Assembly: GCA_040752115.1 (NCBI GenBank)
Contig: JBFMFB010000020.1
Span: 1 to 45,434, forward strand
DNA: 45,434 bases
Direction: 5' to 3'
From: JBFMFB01 sp040752115
Lineage (GTDB): Bacteria > Pseudomonadota > Gammaproteobacteria > Burkholderiales > Sulfuricellaceae
Below are positions 35,692 through 44,233 of this stretch, one piece after another (the stretch's first letter is position 1; the number at the start of each line of letters is the position of its first letter). The position numbers were made by a program, and so were the translations under genes. Under the pieces are notes generated by a model. The model searched no databases. It saw only the letters and a list, made by a program, of their open reading frames with translations, and was not told where the DNA came from.

Positions 35692-38652
35692 CTATTTCTT
35701 CGCTGTCCGCCGCAGCCGCGACAGCAGCCTCCGTGCCAGCTCGCCGAACAGCTCGGTCTGGGTGGGATGCGGGAAGATCGCTTCGGCGACCTGGGCGAGC
35801 GCCATGCCGCCGGAGACCATCATCACCGCCGCGCCGATCAGGGTGTCGGTGTGGTCGGCGAGGAAATGCACGCCGATGATCTTCTGGCTGGCCTTGTCGG
35901 CCACCAGCTTGATCATGCCCTGGGTTTCGAGGGAGATCATGGCCTTGGCGTCGATGCTCATGGGCATCTTGGCTTCGGCGGCGTCGATGCCCCTGGCCTT
36001 GGCCTGCGCCACGCTCAATCCCACAAAACCGGCCTGCGGGCGGCTGAAGGTGACGCCGCAGTCCAGGTCCTGGTTGTAGCTGCGGGCGTGGCCGGTGAGG
36101 TTGGAGGCCGCCACCCGGCCCTGGGTCGCGGCGGTGTGGGCGAGCATATAGCCGCCGATCACGTCGCCCACCGCGTAGATGTGCGGCACGCTGGTGCGGC
36201 AGGCCGCATCGGTCTTGATCGCGGCGCCGTCGAGCTGCACGCCGATCGCCTCCAGGTTGAGGCGGGAGGTGTCGGGGCGCTTGCCGGTGGCCATCAGCAC
36301 GTAGTCGCAGGCGTATTCGTGCGCCTTGCCTTCGGCGTCGGCGTACTTGACGGTCATCGCGCCCGGCTTGCCGGAAATCTCGGCGATCTTCGCCGAGGTC
36401 ACCACCGGAAATTCCGCGGTCAGCACGTCGGTGAGCTGTTTGGCGATTTCTTCCTCGATCTCGGCCAGGATGCGGTCCTTGGCTTCGAGCATCAGGATGT
36501 CGGCGCCGAAGTCGCGCCAGATCTGCGCCATTTCCACGCCGATGACGCCGCCGCCGACGATGCCAAGCTTCTTGATCGGCTTTGCCAAATTCCACACGGT
36601 ATCCGAGGTCAGCACGCCGCCCGAAGCCAGTCCTTCTTTCGCGCCGGGGATCGGCGGCACGAAGGGCGGCGCGCCGGTGGCGATCACCGCGGCGCCGAAG
36701 GTGAGGCGGTAGGCCGCGCCTTCCGCCGGCTTGACTTCGACGGTGTGGGCATCGACGAAGGAGGCGAATCCCTCCCGCACGTCGATCTTGACGCCCTTGT
36801 CGGTCTTGAGCGCCATTTCGCCGCGGGTTTGCAATATCTGCTTGCGGTGCGCTTCCAGCGTTTCCCAGACGAGCTTGGCCTTGGCCGTACCGTTGACGCC
36901 CTTGGCCGCATCATGACTGCGGTCGCGGATCAGGTCGGCGGCGTGGCGCCAGGCTTTCGAGGGGATGCAGCCGCGCCACAGGCATTCGCCGCCGGGCAGC
37001 GGGGCGTTGTTGATCATCGCGACCTTGATGCCGTGCTCGGCCAAGTCGCGCGCGCAGTCCTCGCCGCCGGGGCCGCCGCCGATCACCACCACCGGGAAGT
37101 CCCACTGACCTTCCGGGATCGGCGAAACCGGCGCGGCTTGCGGCGCAGCGCCTTCCATCCAGGTTTCCGGGTTTTCCACCGCCTGCTTGAAGTCGGCCAG
37201 ATAGGCGGCGACGTGGGCGCCGTTGACCACGCGATGATCGGCGGTGATGTTGACCGGCATGCCTTCCGGGCCGTTGGCGGCGATCGCCATGATCGCGGCG
37301 ATGCCCGGCGTCGGGATGGCGGTGAAGTGCGTCACCCCGAACATGCCCATGTTGGAGATGGTGAAGGTCGGATTGCTGTATTCGGCCGGAGCGAGCTTGC
37401 GGATGCGGGCGCGCTTGACCAGGTCGTTCCATTCGGTCTGCAGCGTTTCCAGGCTCTTCAGTTCGATGTTGTGCAGGATCGGCACCACCAGTCCGCCGTC
37501 CTCGGACGCCACCGCGATGCCGAAGTCGTGGTTGGCGCGCTCGACGATGCGGTCGATCGGCTGGTAGGCGTTGTTCATCATCGGGTGCTTCTGCATCGCC
37601 ACGGAGCAAGCCTTGGCGATGGCCACCGTCACCGACACGCCCTTGGCCTTGGCGGCGGCGATGAGCTTCTCCGGCCGGATGTTGAAGGTGACGTGGAAGG
37701 TCGGCAGGGTGAGCGCCGCGGTCATCGCATGCGACACCGCCTTTTCCATCGAGGTCATGGCGCGGCCTTGGCCGGGGACCTGCACCTGCGGCAGCTGGTG
37801 CGCCACTTCCGCCATGCTCGGGCGGGCATGGGCGACGTCGGCGGAGACGATCACGCCGCTCGGGCCGCTGGCCGAGACCTGGTTGAGGTCCACGCCCATC
37901 TGCGCGGCGATCTTGCGCGCGTACGGGCTGGCGTAGCGGTTGGCCGGGCGCGGCGCCGGCTTGACGCGGGTTTGCGGGATGTTGGCGATGACTTCCTGCG
38001 CCGTGGGGGCCGCCGGCGCAGCGGGGGCCGGTGCGTGGCCCTTTTCCACCACCTTGTGCTCGGCGGTGACCACCACCTCGGTTTCCTTGACCTTGCCCTG
38101 CTCGGCGACGATGAAGCCCATCGGGTGGCCGACCTGGATCACGCTGTCCACCGCCGCGATCGGGCCGGAGAGCCAGCCTTCGCTGAACACTTCGACATCC
38201 ATGATGGCCTTGTCGGTCTCCACCGTGGCCACGATGTCGCCGCGCACCACCTTGTCGCCGAGCGCCTTCTCCCAGGTCACCACCACGCCCTCGGTCATGG
38301 TATCGGACAGCTGCGGCATCAGGATGGGCGTGCCGGCATCGTGCGGGATGATGTCCGCCGACACCTTGTTGGTCACCACCTCGTCGGCACCGATCTTGAC
38401 GTCGCCCGGCGTATCGGACAGGTACCCCAGCGCCTGCCCCACCGGCACGGTCGCGCCGGCCTCGGCCAGCGGCCCGCAAAGATAGCCCTCGGCGAAGACT
38501 TCCACATCCATGATGGCCTTGTCGGTTTCCACCGTGGCCACGATATCGCCGCGCATGACCTTGTCGCCCGGCTGCTTTTCCCAGGTGACGACGACACCCT
38601 CGGTCATGGTGTCGGAAAGCTGCGGCATGGTGATGACGTAGTGTGCGGTCAT
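35692..38652 (-). CDS. Fused dihydrolipoamide acetyltransferase (E2) and dihydrolipoamide dehydrogenase (E3)
   Basis: A single 986-residue protein carrying the second and third activities of a pyruvate-dehydrogenase-type complex. Two lipoyl domains (lipoyl lysines K45 and K148 in VETDKAIMDVEV) precede a peripheral-subunit-binding domain (about 240-275), and an acyltransferase core (about 295-495). The core has DHRVVNG at 472-478, where the usual Asp of DHRxxDG is Asn. After a short linker the flavoprotein disulfide reductase begins (VVVIGGGPGGEDCARDL) with redox cysteines C557 and C562, an NAD loop (GIVGGGVIGVEMAQ) and the C-terminal HPTQTE. AGGAA precedes the ATG. It is the last gene of the E1 alpha-E1 beta-E2/E3 operon. 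Substrate pyruvate is inferred; acetoin or a branched-chain oxo acid cannot be excluded. Confidence 0.93.
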   Translation of the reverse strand: MTAHYVITMPQLSDTMTEGVVVTWEKQPGDKVMRGDIVATVETDKAIMDVEVFAEGYLCGPLAEAGATVPVGQALGYLSDTPGDVKIGADEVVTNKVSADIIPHDAGTPILMPQLSDTMTEGVVVTWEKALGDKVVRGDIVATVETDKAIMDVEVFSEGWLSGPIAAVDSVIQVGHPMGFIVAEQGKVKETEVVVTAEHKVVEKGHAPAPAAPAAPTAQEVIANIPQTRVKPAPRPANRYASPYARKIAAQMGVDLNQVSASGPSGVIVSADVAHARPSMAEVAHQLPQVQVPGQGRAMTSMEKAVSHAMTAALTLPTFHVTFNIRPEKLIAAAKAKGVSVTVAIAKACSVAMQKHPMMNNAYQPIDRIVERANHDFGIAVASEDGGLVVPILHNIELKSLETLQTEWNDLVKRARIRKLAPAEYSNPTFTISNMGMFGVTHFTAIPTPGIAAIMAIAANGPEGMPVNITADHRVVNGAHVAAYLADFKQAVENPETWMEGAAPQAAPVSPIPEGQWDFPVVVIGGGPGGEDCARDLAEHGIKVAMINNAPLPGGECLWRGCIPSKAWRHAADLIRDRSHDAAKGVNGTAKAKLVWETLEAHRKQILQTRGEMALKTDKGVKIDVREGFASFVDAHTVEVKPAEGAAYRLTFGAAVIATGAPPFVPPIPGAKEGLASGGVLTSDTVWNLAKPIKKLGIVGGGVIGVEMAQIWRDFGADILMLEAKDRILAEIEEEIAKQLTDVLTAEFPVVTSAKIAEISGKPGAMTVKYADAEGKAHEYACDYVLMATGKRPDTSRLNLEAIGVQLDGAAIKTDAACRTSVPHIYAVGDVIGGYMLAHTAATQGRVAASNLTGHARSYNQDLDCGVTFSRPQAGFVGLSVAQAKARGIDAAEAKMPMSIDAKAMISLETQGMIKLVADKASQKIIGVHFLADHTDTLIGAAVMMVSGGMALAQVAEAIFPHPTQTELFGELARRLLSRLRRTAKK

Positions 38653-38680
38653 TTTGTTGTGTTCCTAAAGTGCGTAATGG

Positions 38681-38742
38681 GTGAGGGGTGAGGAGTGAGG
38701 AGTGAGGGTTAAGCGCCTCACGCCTTACGCCTCACCCCTCAC
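38681..38742. repeat. Heptamer inverted repeat, copy 6 (E1 beta-E2/E3 gap)
   Basis: Four units GTGAGGR at 38681-38708 face GCCTCAC, GCCTTAC, GCCTCAC, CCCTCAC at 38715-38742 with a 6-base loop, the most compact copy. It lies within the oxo-acid dehydrogenase operon. Confidence 0.88.
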
Positions 38743-38747
38743 GCAAA

Positions 38748-39731
38748 TCAAGCCTTGCCGAACATCTTCAGCACGGCCTGAACCACTTCCTCGGGATTGG
38801 GGATGGCGGCTTTTTCCAGCTTGTGGTTGAAGGGGATCGGCACATTGCGGGCGTGGACGCGCACCGGGGCGGCGTCCAGTTCGAAGAAGCATTCCTCGTT
38901 GATGATGGCGATGACCTCGGAACCGACGCCGACCGGGCCTTCGTCTTCCTCGGCGATCACCGCGCGGTGGGTCTTGGAGACGGATTTCCTGATGCCGGCG
39001 CGGTCGAGCGGAGACAGCGCGTAGAGATCCACCACCTCGGCGGAGATGCCGTGCTGCTTGGCGAGAATATCCGCCGCCTTGAGGCACCAGTGCACCGAGA
39101 TGTTGTAGCCGAACAGGGTGACGTCGGTGCCGCTGCGGGCGACTTCCGAGCCTTCCAGCGGGTGGAAGTACTCGGCGTCGGGCACTTCGCCCTTCATGTT
39201 GTACATCAGCTCGTGCTCATTGATGAACACGGGATCGTCCGAGCGCACCGCAGACTTGAGCAGGCCATAGGCCTGGCGCGGATTGGAAGGCGTCACCACG
39301 CGCAGCCCGGCCACGCCCATGAACACCTTTTCCATGCGGGCGGAATGCTGCGCGCCGAGCTGGTGGGCGGTGCCGCCAGGGGAGCGGATCACCACCGGGG
39401 CGGTCAGCTGGCCGCCGGACATGTAGCGCACCTTGGCGGCGGAGTTGAATATCTGGTCCATCGCCAGCCAGGCGAAATTGACCGACATCAGTTCGATGAT
39501 CGGCCGCACGCCCAGGAAGGACGCGCCGATGCCCAGGCCGGTGTAGCTGTTCTCGGAGATCGGGGTGTCGATCACGCGCAGCGGGCCGTATTTCTCGTAC
39601 AGGCCCTTGGTCGCCTTGTAGGTGCCGCCGGCCACGCCGATGTCCTCGCCCATGCAGATCACCAGCGGATCGCGCGCCATCTCCTCGTCATGGGCGCGCT
39701 GGATCGCCTCCCAGTACATCATCTCTGCCAT
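38748..39731 (-). CDS. pdhB: Pyruvate dehydrogenase-type E1 component, beta subunit
   Basis: Beta subunit of the thiamine-diphosphate E1, 327 residues, normal for the alpha2-beta2 type. Family markers are YWEAIQRAHDEEMARDP, GEDIGVAGGTYKATKGL, DTPISENSYTGLGIGA and the C-terminal transketolase segment with LYALSPLDRAGIRKSVSKTHR and VIAEEDEGPVGVGSEV. AAGGA lies upstream of the ATG. It follows E1 alpha with a decamer inverted repeat between, and precedes E2/E3. Acetoin dehydrogenase beta subunits are close relatives, so the symbol is provisional. Confidence 0.93.
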   Translation of the reverse strand: MAEMMYWEAIQRAHDEEMARDPLVICMGEDIGVAGGTYKATKGLYEKYGPLRVIDTPISENSYTGLGIGASFLGVRPIIELMSVNFAWLAMDQIFNSAAKVRYMSGGQLTAPVVIRSPGGTAHQLGAQHSARMEKVFMGVAGLRVVTPSNPRQAYGLLKSAVRSDDPVFINEHELMYNMKGEVPDAEYFHPLEGSEVARSGTDVTLFGYNISVHWCLKAADILAKQHGISAEVVDLYALSPLDRAGIRKSVSKTHRAVIAEEDEGPVGVGSEVIAIINEECFFELDAAPVRVHARNVPIPFNHKLEKAAIPNPEEVVQAVLKMFGKA

Positions 39732-39775
39732 TTTGTTGATCCTTTCTAAACCTTCTTGCCCCGCCAGGAAAGGCG

Positions 39776-39867
39776 ATTAACCACGAATGGCACGAATGAA
39801 CACGAATTTTCACGAATGGATTTCATTCGGGTACATTCGTGGCAATTCGTGTTAATTCGTGGTTAAT
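39776..39867. repeat. Decamer inverted repeat, copy 1 (E1 alpha-E1 beta gap)
   Basis: Outer arms ATTAACCACGAAT (39776-39788) and ATTCGTGGTTAAT (39855-39867) pair perfectly. Inside, CACGAAT recurs four times at 9-10 base intervals on the left and ATTCGTG-like units four times on the right. Both arms are thus built from about 10-base units. Confidence 0.87.
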
Positions 39868-39885
39868 GTTTCCATCGGTTAATCA

Positions 39886-40845
39886 TCAAGCCAATACGTA
39901 TTTTTCGAGATCGGCCACGTCCGGCTCCGGCGACTGCTCGGCGAACCGGATCACTTCATTCTCGATGTAGCCGTCGATTTCCTTCTCCATCGCCGTGAAT
40001 TCGTCCATGCTGAGCGCGCCGTTGTCGATCAGCCGGTCGCGCAGGATGAAGATCGGGTCGCGCTGCTTCCACAGCTCCTCTTCTTCGCGCGAGCGATAGG
40101 AGCGGGAGTCGGACATGGAGTGGCCGCGGTAGCGGTAGGTCATGAGTTCCAGGAAATACGGCCCCTTGCCGCCGCGCACATGGGCGACCGCGGCCTTGGC
40201 ATGCTCGTACACCACGTCGAAATCCTGGCCGTCGCATTGCGCGGACGGAATGTCGTAGCCGCACACGCGCTTGAACTGGTCGATCACCGCGGTGGAGCGG
40301 GTGATGGCGGTGCCGATGCCGTACTGATTGTTTTCGCACACGAACAGCACCGGCAGGTTCCACAGCTTGGCCATGTTCATGGTTTCGTGGAAGGTGCCCT
40401 GGTTGTTGGCGGCGTCGCCCAGGAAGCAGATGGCGATCTCGTCGCCGCCCTTCATCTGGATGCCCTTGGCAATGCCGGCGGCGAGCGGGAACGGCCCGCC
40501 CACCAAGGCGTATCCGCCCATGAAGCGGTGCGCCACGTCGAAGATGTGCATCGAGCCGCCGCGCCCCTTGGAGCAGCCGGTTTCCTTTGCGTAGAGCTCG
40601 GCCATCAGCGCCTTCGGGTCGGTGCCGCACAGCAGGGCGTGGACATGGTCGCGATAGCCGGTGATGACGTAATCGTGGCCCGGACGCGCCGCTTCCATCA
40701 CGCCATGGGCGCAGGCCTCCTCGCCGGGATAAAGATGGAGAAAGCCGCCGATCTTGCGTTCCATGTAGGCCTGGTAGCAGCGTTCTTCGAAGCGCCGTGC
40801 CACCACCATGGAGCGTAGCACGCGTTTTTTCTCGTCAAGGTTCAT
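39886..40845 (-). CDS. pdhA: Pyruvate dehydrogenase-type E1 component, alpha subunit
   Basis: Alpha subunit of the thiamine-diphosphate E1, 319 residues. The cofactor motif reads LGDAANNQGTFHE...CENNQYGIGT, in which the usual GDG is GDA. Other family markers are FLHLYPGEEACAHG, ITGYRDHVHAL, SKGRGGSMHIFD and YRYRGHSMSDSRSYRS, the loop phosphorylated in mitochondrial relatives. First gene of the operon; the 181-base gap to the divergent aminopeptidase should contain its promoter. GAGGA precedes the ATG by about ten bases. Confidence 0.94.
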   Translation of the reverse strand: MNLDEKKRVLRSMVVARRFEERCYQAYMERKIGGFLHLYPGEEACAHGVMEAARPGHDYVITGYRDHVHALLCGTDPKALMAELYAKETGCSKGRGGSMHIFDVAHRFMGGYALVGGPFPLAAGIAKGIQMKGGDEIAICFLGDAANNQGTFHETMNMAKLWNLPVLFVCENNQYGIGTAITRSTAVIDQFKRVCGYDIPSAQCDGQDFDVVYEHAKAAVAHVRGGKGPYFLELMTYRYRGHSMSDSRSYRSREEEELWKQRDPIFILRDRLIDNGALSMDEFTAMEKEIDGYIENEVIRFAEQSPEPDVADLEKYVLA

Positions 40846-41026
40846 CCGTCTTTTTTCCTCAAGTTCAAATTCTTGCCGGCGCTGGAAAACGCAAAGGCGC
40901 GCCGGGCTTTGTCACGCGAGCCATAAGGCCTTCGAAACCCGGCCGTATCGGGCGCAAATAAATTTGCTATCATTAACCAACTCGACCGTTTTGGTCAAGC
41001 CGAAAACGCTTGCACAAAGGCCCTCC
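40846..41026. promoter_or_regulatory. Divergent pdhA/aminopeptidase promoter region
   Basis: For the aminopeptidase, TATCAT at 40968-40973 is preceded by TG one base away, an extended -10; the -35 is weak. I could not assign the pdhA promoter on the other strand. AAAGG lies 7-8 bases before the aminopeptidase ATG. Confidence 0.4.
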
Positions 41027-42493
41027 ATGCTTGCAAAACTCGTTCAGAATCAACAAACAATAACCGAAACCGGAATGCCGAAGGCGTCCCACCTGCTGGT
41101 CGTGCTGCCGGCCGCCAAAGCGCTGCCGAAGGCGGGCGGCATCCCGGGGCTCGAAGCGCTCAAGGCCAGCCTCGCCCGCCGCCGCATCAAAGCCGAAAAA
41201 CTCTCCCAATCCCCGGTGGCGGTCGAACTGCCCTCCGGCACCCTCTCCGCCTGGGTGATGCTGGACGGCAAGCAATCCGCCTTCGAGCGGCAGACCGCCA
41301 TGCGCAAGGCGCTGCAACCGCTTCTGGCGGAACAGCCGAAAGAACTGGCGGTCGCCGTGTTCGGCGATGCGGACGAGTGCCGCCGGGCTGCCGGACTTGC
41401 TGTTCATGCTGCCTGGCTAAACGGCGCGGCGCTGCCGGTGCGCAAGCGGAAGGATGAACGCCGCCCCCTCGAAAAAATCGCCCTGTACGGCCACAAGGAA
41501 GCGGACGGCTTCGCCAGGCTCGTCGCCCAGGCGGAGGGCAACCTGCTGGCGCGCGAACTGACCATGCTGCCGGCGAGCGAGCTCACCCCCGGCCTTTACC
41601 GCGAGCGCGTGAAAAAAATGGCAAAGGACGAAGGCTGGAAGCACGCCGAATTCGATCTCAAGGAATTGCGCCGGATGGGCGCCGGCGCCTTCGTCGCGGT
41701 GGCACAGGGCAGCGACATTGAAGATGCCGCCATTGTCCGCCTTTCCTACCGCCACAAGTCCGCCAGGCGAACGGTTGCGCTGGTGGGCAAAGGCATCTGC
41801 TTCGACACCGGCGGCCACAACCTCAAGCCGGCCCGCTACATGCACGGCATGCACGAAGACATGAACGGCTCGGCGGTAGCGCTCGGCCTGCTGCTCGCGG
41901 CGACCCGCTCGAAACTGCCCCTCAACCTCGACTGCTGGCTGGCGCTGGCGCAGAACCACATTAGTCCCAAAGCCTACAAGCAGGGTGACGTGGTCAAGGC
42001 ACTCGACGGCACCACCATCGAAATCGTCCACACCGACGCCGAAGGGCGCATGGTGCTGGCCGATACCCTCACCCTGGCGGCGCGCGAGAAGCCCGACCTG
42101 ATCGTGGATTTCGCCACCCTCACCGGCAGCATGGCCACTGCTCTGGGCGCGCGCTACAGCGGCATCTTCGCCAGCCGCGACAAGTTGCTGGAGCAGGCCG
42201 TGGCGGCGGGCAGGGAATCCGGCGAACGGGTCAACGTCTTCCCGCTCGATGCCGACTACGAGGAAGCGCTCGAAAGCCAGATCGCCGATATCAAACAATG
42301 CACCATGGAAGGCGAAGCCGACCACATCCTCGCCGCCCGCTTCCTCAAGCGCTTCACCGGGGACGTCCCGTGGCTGCACATGGACCTCTCCGCCAGCAAC
42401 TGCAAGGGCGGACTCGGCGCGGTGGCCGGCGACGTCAACGGCTTCGGCGTGGCGTGGGGGATGGAGCTGCTGAGGCGGTGGGATGAGGGGTGA
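41027..42493 (+). CDS. M17 family leucyl aminopeptidase
   Basis: Cytosolic metallo-exopeptidase removing N-terminal residues. I start at the ATG of MLAKLVQNQQ (488 residues); the longer frame upstream overlaps the divergent promoter. The two-metal site is seen in VGKGICFDTGGHNLKP, HEDMNGSA and the signature HTDAEGRMVLADTL, followed by ATLTGSMATALG. The segment MHGMHEDM differs from the more usual MKxDM pattern, so this is a divergent M17 member rather than a PepA orthologue. Its stop codon is inside the first unit of the GTGAATA repeat. Confidence 0.92.
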   Translation: MLAKLVQNQQTITETGMPKASHLLVVLPAAKALPKAGGIPGLEALKASLARRRIKAEKLSQSPVAVELPSGTLSAWVMLDGKQSAFERQTAMRKALQPLLAEQPKELAVAVFGDADECRRAAGLAVHAAWLNGAALPVRKRKDERRPLEKIALYGHKEADGFARLVAQAEGNLLARELTMLPASELTPGLYRERVKKMAKDEGWKHAEFDLKELRRMGAGAFVAVAQGSDIEDAAIVRLSYRHKSARRTVALVGKGICFDTGGHNLKPARYMHGMHEDMNGSAVALGLLLAATRSKLPLNLDCWLALAQNHISPKAYKQGDVVKALDGTTIEIVHTDAEGRMVLADTLTLAAREKPDLIVDFATLTGSMATALGARYSGIFASRDKLLEQAVAAGRESGERVNVFPLDADYEEALESQIADIKQCTMEGEADHILAARFLKRFTGDVPWLHMDLSASNCKGGLGAVAGDVNGFGVAWGMELLRRWDEG

Positions 42494-42591
42494 ATAGTGA
42501 ATAGGAAATGGTGAATGGTTGGGCGCATGAGGGGTGAATAGTAAATAGGAAATGGTTAGGCGCGGAACCAGCTTCACCATTCACCATTCAC
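42490..42591. repeat. Heptamer inverted repeat, GTGAATR variant
   Basis: Units GTGAATA, GTGAATA, GGAAATG, GTGAATG (42490-42517) and again GTGAATA, GTAAATA, GGAAATG (42534-42554) face GCTTCAC, CATTCAC, CATTCAC (42571-42591). The same 7-base layout as the GTGAGGN family but another sequence. Both flanking genes, which converge here, take their TGA from its outermost units. Confidence 0.8.
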
Positions 42592-42965
42592 CCCCAAACC
42601 GGCAGCGGACTGTGCGCCCGCGCCACGGCGACGATATAACCGAACACCCCGAGCGCGGCCACCCATGCGGCAATCCGCTGTGATTTAGTCCTGCCGCGTT
42701 TCAGCGCGATGCTGCCGAGCACGATGTACACCACCACCAGCACCAGCTTGACCGCGAGCCAGCTCTGTTCTGCGGGATTGAAATGATACTGGATCGCCAT
42801 GGTCACGCCGGCGGCGAGCAGCACGGTATCGACGCTGGCGGAAAGGACCCCGACCCAGCGCCGGCGTAGCAGGGGCGAATCGCGCATCATCCAGATGCCG
42901 CGGATGACGAATCCGGTCAGCGTGAGCATCACGCAAGCGAGGTGCACCTGTTTGATCAGCGGCAT
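42588..42965 (-). CDS. SirB2 family membrane protein
   Basis: A 125-residue integral membrane protein with about four helices (around 6-24, 38-58, 70-88 and 98-116). It matches the SirB2 family (IKQVHLACVMLTLTGFVIRG at the N-terminus, then RRRWVGVLSASVDTVLLAAGV). The family is widespread and of unknown biochemical role despite its naming after Salmonella invasion regulation. It converges on the aminopeptidase; its stop lies within the repeat. Confidence 0.88.
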   Translation of the reverse strand: MPLIKQVHLACVMLTLTGFVIRGIWMMRDSPLLRRRWVGVLSASVDTVLLAAGVTMAIQYHFNPAEQSWLAVKLVLVVVYIVLGSIALKRGRTKSQRIAAWVAALGVFGYIVAVARAHSPLPVWG

Positions 42966-42982
42966 GGGCGGATTTCCATTTC

Positions 42983-43110
42983 AACCACGAATGAACACGA
43001 ATCTACACGAATAAAAACGCACACCCGATCAAGAAGCTTCACTCCTCGGGCGATTGGGGGGCGCCGGACCCAATCGACCATTCGTGAACATTCGTGCTCA
43101 TTCGTGGCTA
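42983..43110. repeat. Decamer inverted repeat, copy 2, with a nested hairpin
   Basis: Units CACGAATGAA, CACGAATCTA, CACGAATAAA (42986-43015) face CATTCGTGAA, CATTCGTGCT, CATTCGTGGC (43079-43108). Between the arms lies a perfect 8-bp stem CGATTGGG/CCCAATCG (43051-43058, 43069-43076). It fills the gap between sirB2 and the quinone oxidoreductase. Confidence 0.85.
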
Positions 43111-43127
43111 AACCCGGTCTTGGAGAT

Positions 43128-44129
43128 TCACTCGATCTCCAGCACCACCTTGCCGATCATGTGCCCCGCTTCCAGAAAACGGTGCGCCTCGGCCGCCCGC
43201 TCCAGCGGGAATGTCCGGGAAACCTTGATCTTGAGCTTGCCTTCCTCGATCAGCCGGGCGCCCTGTTCCAGGATGCGGCGCTGGGCGACGCGCGCATCGT
43301 GCATGCCGAGATGCTCGGGGGTGAGCATGAGTTCGAGGTGGATGCTCTGATTGCGCACGCGCGCCAGCTTCATGGCATCGGCGCCGCATGCGGGCTGGAG
43401 GAGGGTGACCAGCTTGCCGTACACTCTGGCGGCGGCGAAGGAGCGGCAAAAGGTATCGCCGCCGACCGTGTCCAGCACTACATCCACGCCTTGGCCGGCG
43501 GTCCAGTTGAGCGCCGCCTTGACGAAATCCTCGGCGGCGTAGTCGATCAACCGGTCGGCGCCGAGCATTCTGACAAATTCCGTTTTTTCCGCTCCGCTCA
43601 CCGTCGCCGCAACCCGCGCCCCGACATGCCGGGCGAGCTGCACCGCGACATGGCCAACCCCGCCGGCGGCGGCGTGAACCAGCACGGCCTGCCCGGACAT
43701 CAATCCGGCCCGGTCGAACAGCGATTCCCAGGCGGTGATCAGCACCAGCGGCACGGCGGCAGCCTCAGCCATCGAGAGATTTCTCGGCTTGGCGGCCGCG
43801 TAGTCCTCGTGAATCACGGTGTATTCGGCGTAGTTGCCCTGCTCCGCCCCGATGCCGCCGTTGAAGAAATACACCTCGTCGCCGGGCTTGAAGCGGGTTA
43901 CCGCCGTTCCCACCGTTTCCACCACGCCCGCGCCGTCGCACCCGAGCACTGTGGGCAACTTGTCGGGATGGTAGGTGCCGTTCTTGCGCAGCTTGGTATC
44001 CACCGGGTTCACCCCGGCGGCATGGAGCCGCACCCGGATGTGGGACGGGGTGGGCAGGGCGGGAACGGGCAGATCGGCGGTCTTCAATACCTCCGCCTCC
44101 CCGGCCGCGGTCATCAAAACAGCTTTCAT
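43128..44129 (-). CDS. Zinc-free alcohol dehydrogenase-like quinone oxidoreductase
   Basis: Medium-chain dehydrogenase/reductase of the NADPH:quinone oxidoreductase type, 333 residues from the ATG of MKAVLMTAAGEA (GAGGA upstream; an ATG nine codons earlier is less likely). The catalytic domain has AAGVNPVDTKLRKNG and VLGCDGAGVVETVG; the nucleotide fold has VHAAAGGVGHVAVQLARHVGA. The structural-zinc cysteine cluster of alcohol dehydrogenases is absent, in line with quinone reductases. It is divergent from aroC. Physiological substrate unknown. Confidence 0.9.
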   Translation of the reverse strand: MKAVLMTAAGEAEVLKTADLPVPALPTPSHIRVRLHAAGVNPVDTKLRKNGTYHPDKLPTVLGCDGAGVVETVGTAVTRFKPGDEVYFFNGGIGAEQGNYAEYTVIHEDYAAAKPRNLSMAEAAAVPLVLITAWESLFDRAGLMSGQAVLVHAAAGGVGHVAVQLARHVGARVAATVSGAEKTEFVRMLGADRLIDYAAEDFVKAALNWTAGQGVDVVLDTVGGDTFCRSFAAARVYGKLVTLLQPACGADAMKLARVRNQSIHLELMLTPEHLGMHDARVAQRRILEQGARLIEEGKLKIKVSRTFPLERAAEAHRFLEAGHMIGKVVLEIE

Positions 44130-44233
44130 ATCCTCTTCCTCTTGATTCCAGACCATACCGGCGCCCGGCGGCCGCCTAAGCGCAAAAAGCGTTTATGTTA
44201 AACTTGGCGGATCAATTTTGCGAGAACCCCAAG

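Noticed and set aside
35545..38691. A 1048-codon open frame antisense to the E2-E3 gene
   Set aside because: Same codon-bias shadow; composition is His/Gly/Arg-rich and repetitive, with no motif.
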